Source: Deltaproteobacteria bacterium
Lineage (GTDB): Bacteria; Myxococcota_A; UBA9160; SMWR01
Direction of reading: 5' to 3'
Length of the DNA stretch: 13,463 nt
NCBI GenBank assembly: GCA_029261905.1
Contig: JAJDAM010000301.1
Location: forward strand, 1-13,463
Shown here: piece by piece, positions 12,672-13,463 of the stretch
Position numbering within the stretch: position 1 is the first letter of the stretch
How the letters are laid out: the number at the start of each line of letters is the position of its first letter
Notes under the pieces: generated by a model
Database searches by the model: none
What the model was told of the DNA's origin: nothing
The model's input: the letters and a program-made list of their open reading frames with translations, nothing else
Position numbers and translations under genes: made by a program

Positions 12672-13463
12672 ACTCCCCGATCCGAATGACGGCTGCGCCT
12701 TCGACCCGCCCCGCGCGGAGGTCATCGAGGGCGCAGTTGGTTTCGGCGAGTTCGTAGCCGGTCACCTGGGTACGAACTCCGGCCTCTCGTGCCATTGCGA
12801 AGAACTCCACACCGTCGTTTCGAGTCAGATTTGCGACCGATCGCAACACGCGTTCGCCCCACAGGAGTTCGTAGGGAAACGACGGGATATCGCTCATGTG
12901 GATTCCGGCACAAACGACCACACCGCCCTTCGCGACAGCCCGCAGTGCGACTGGCACCAGGTCGCCGACGGGGGCGAAGTGGATCGCGGCGTCCAGTTCG
13001 CGTGGCGGTACATCCCCGGAGGCTCCCGCCCAACTGGCGCCGAGAGATCGGGCGAACTGCTGTCCCGAGTCGTCACCGGGACGCGTGAATGCGAAAACTT
13101 CGCGCCGCTGGTGGGTCGCGATCTGGATCAGGATGTGTGCAGAAGCGCCGAAACCGAAGAATCCGATTCGTTGTGCGTCACCGATGAATCGAAGTGCTCG
13201 ATAACCGATCAAGCCGGCGCAGAGCAGTGGAGCCGCATCCAAATCGGTGATGTCGGGCGGAAGCCGGAAACAGAACCGTGCGTCGGCGAGGCAGAATTCC
13301 GCGAAGCCTCCGTCGACCTGATAGCCGGTATAGACGGCCTCGTCGCACAGGTTTTCGCAGCCCATCGCGCAGTAGCGGCATGAGCCACAGCTTCCGCCGA
13401 GCCACGGAACCCCGACCCGATCGCCCAATTCGAACTCCGCGACACCCTGCGCGAGGCCATCGA
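12670..13463 (-). CDS. Zinc-dependent alcohol dehydrogenase (adhA-type), N-terminus cut by window edge
   Basis: Seen: 263 residues; the frame continues past the right edge, so the first ~75-80 residues are missing. Numbered from the edge, the structural zinc cysteines are Cys25, Cys28, Cys31 and Cys39 (CGSCRYC...ENLC). Cys81 in PLLCAG is a catalytic-zinc ligand; the other ligands lie off the window. The nucleotide motif is GFFGFGASA (100-108). GIHMSDIPSFPYELLWGER and SVANLTR are characteristic of the medium-chain, AdhP/mycobacterial AdhA-like group. Known: cytosolic NAD(P)-dependent oxidation of primary or secondary alcohols to aldehydes or ketones. Inference: it can feed the catabolic functions nearby. 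The TTG at 13428 is internal sequence and not the true start. Confidence 0.93.
   Translation of the reverse strand, partial: DGLAQGVAEFELGDRVGVPWLGGSCGSCRYCAMGCENLCDEAVYTGYQVDGGFAEFCLADARFCFRLPPDITDLDAAPLLCAGLIGYRALRFIGDAQRIGFFGFGASAHILIQIATHQRREVFAFTRPGDDSGQQFARSLGASWAGASGDVPPRELDAAIHFAPVGDLVPVALRAVAKGGVVVCAGIHMSDIPSFPYELLWGERVLRSVANLTRNDGVEFFAMAREAGVRTQVTGYELAETNCALDDLRAGRVEGAAVIRIGE

Noticed and set aside
1..13463. Search for mobile elements, CRISPR arrays, phage genes, toxin-antitoxin or defence genes
   Set aside because: No transposase, integrase, regularly spaced repeat, tRNA attachment site or recognisable defence domain was seen; all sizeable frames fit metabolic, transport, regulatory or ribosome-assembly genes.

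Overview
The window is about 13.5 kb of GC-rich DNA (roughly 60% G+C by eye). It is densely packed with metabolic genes and shows no mobile element, CRISPR array or RNA gene. Genes on both strands use purine-rich Shine-Dalgarno sites (GGAG-type) close to ATG, GTG or TTG starts. A YhbY-type CRM-domain protein and a TesB-type thioesterase point to a Gram-negative, proteobacteria-like lineage. The many acyl-CoA and oxygenase genes (FadD12-like ligase, two family III CoA transferases, Baeyer-Villiger-type monooxygenase, SDR, adhA-type alcohol dehydrogenase) recall soil or marine Myxococcota/Desulfobacterota/Binatota-like degraders or actinobacteria. I cannot fix the taxon from sequence alone.

Layout, left to right. 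Minus strand: the N-terminal third of a Baeyer-Villiger/FMO-type flavin monooxygenase (cut by the window start), a classical SDR and an MFS transporter with a histidine-rich C-terminal tail. Plus strand: a FadD12-like acyl-CoA synthetase followed by a family III (CaiB/BaiF) CoA transferase. Minus: a crotonase-fold enoyl-CoA hydratase/isomerase. Plus: a TesB-like acyl-CoA thioesterase. Minus: an acyl-CoA-dehydrogenase-fold flavoprotein (probably a monooxygenase component) and, upstream of it, a LysR regulator. Plus: a methylenetetrahydrofolate-reductase-like protein diverging from the LysR gene. Minus: YhbY. Plus: a second family III CoA transferase. Minus: a zinc alcohol dehydrogenase whose N-terminus is cut by the window end. 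Strand switches give about nine transcription units, so this is a catabolic neighbourhood and not one operon.

How the genes could fit together (inference): alcohol dehydrogenase and SDR would make ketones or aldehydes, the Baeyer-Villiger enzyme would insert oxygen next to a ketone, and the ligase and CoA transferases would make CoA thioesters. The crotonase would then isomerise or hydrate enoyl-CoA intermediates and the thioesterase would release acids. This resembles breakdown of a cyclic, terpenoid, steroid-like or branched carboxylic compound, but no gene identifies the substrate. The LysR gene, the monooxygenase-like gene and the MTHFR-like gene form the most suggestive regulatory sub-cluster, joined by an AT-rich 50-bp divergent intergenic region. 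I saw no clear previously undescribed system. The most unusual items are the stand-alone MTHFR-like protein, the crotonase lacking both hydratase glutamates, and the His-tailed MFS exporter.
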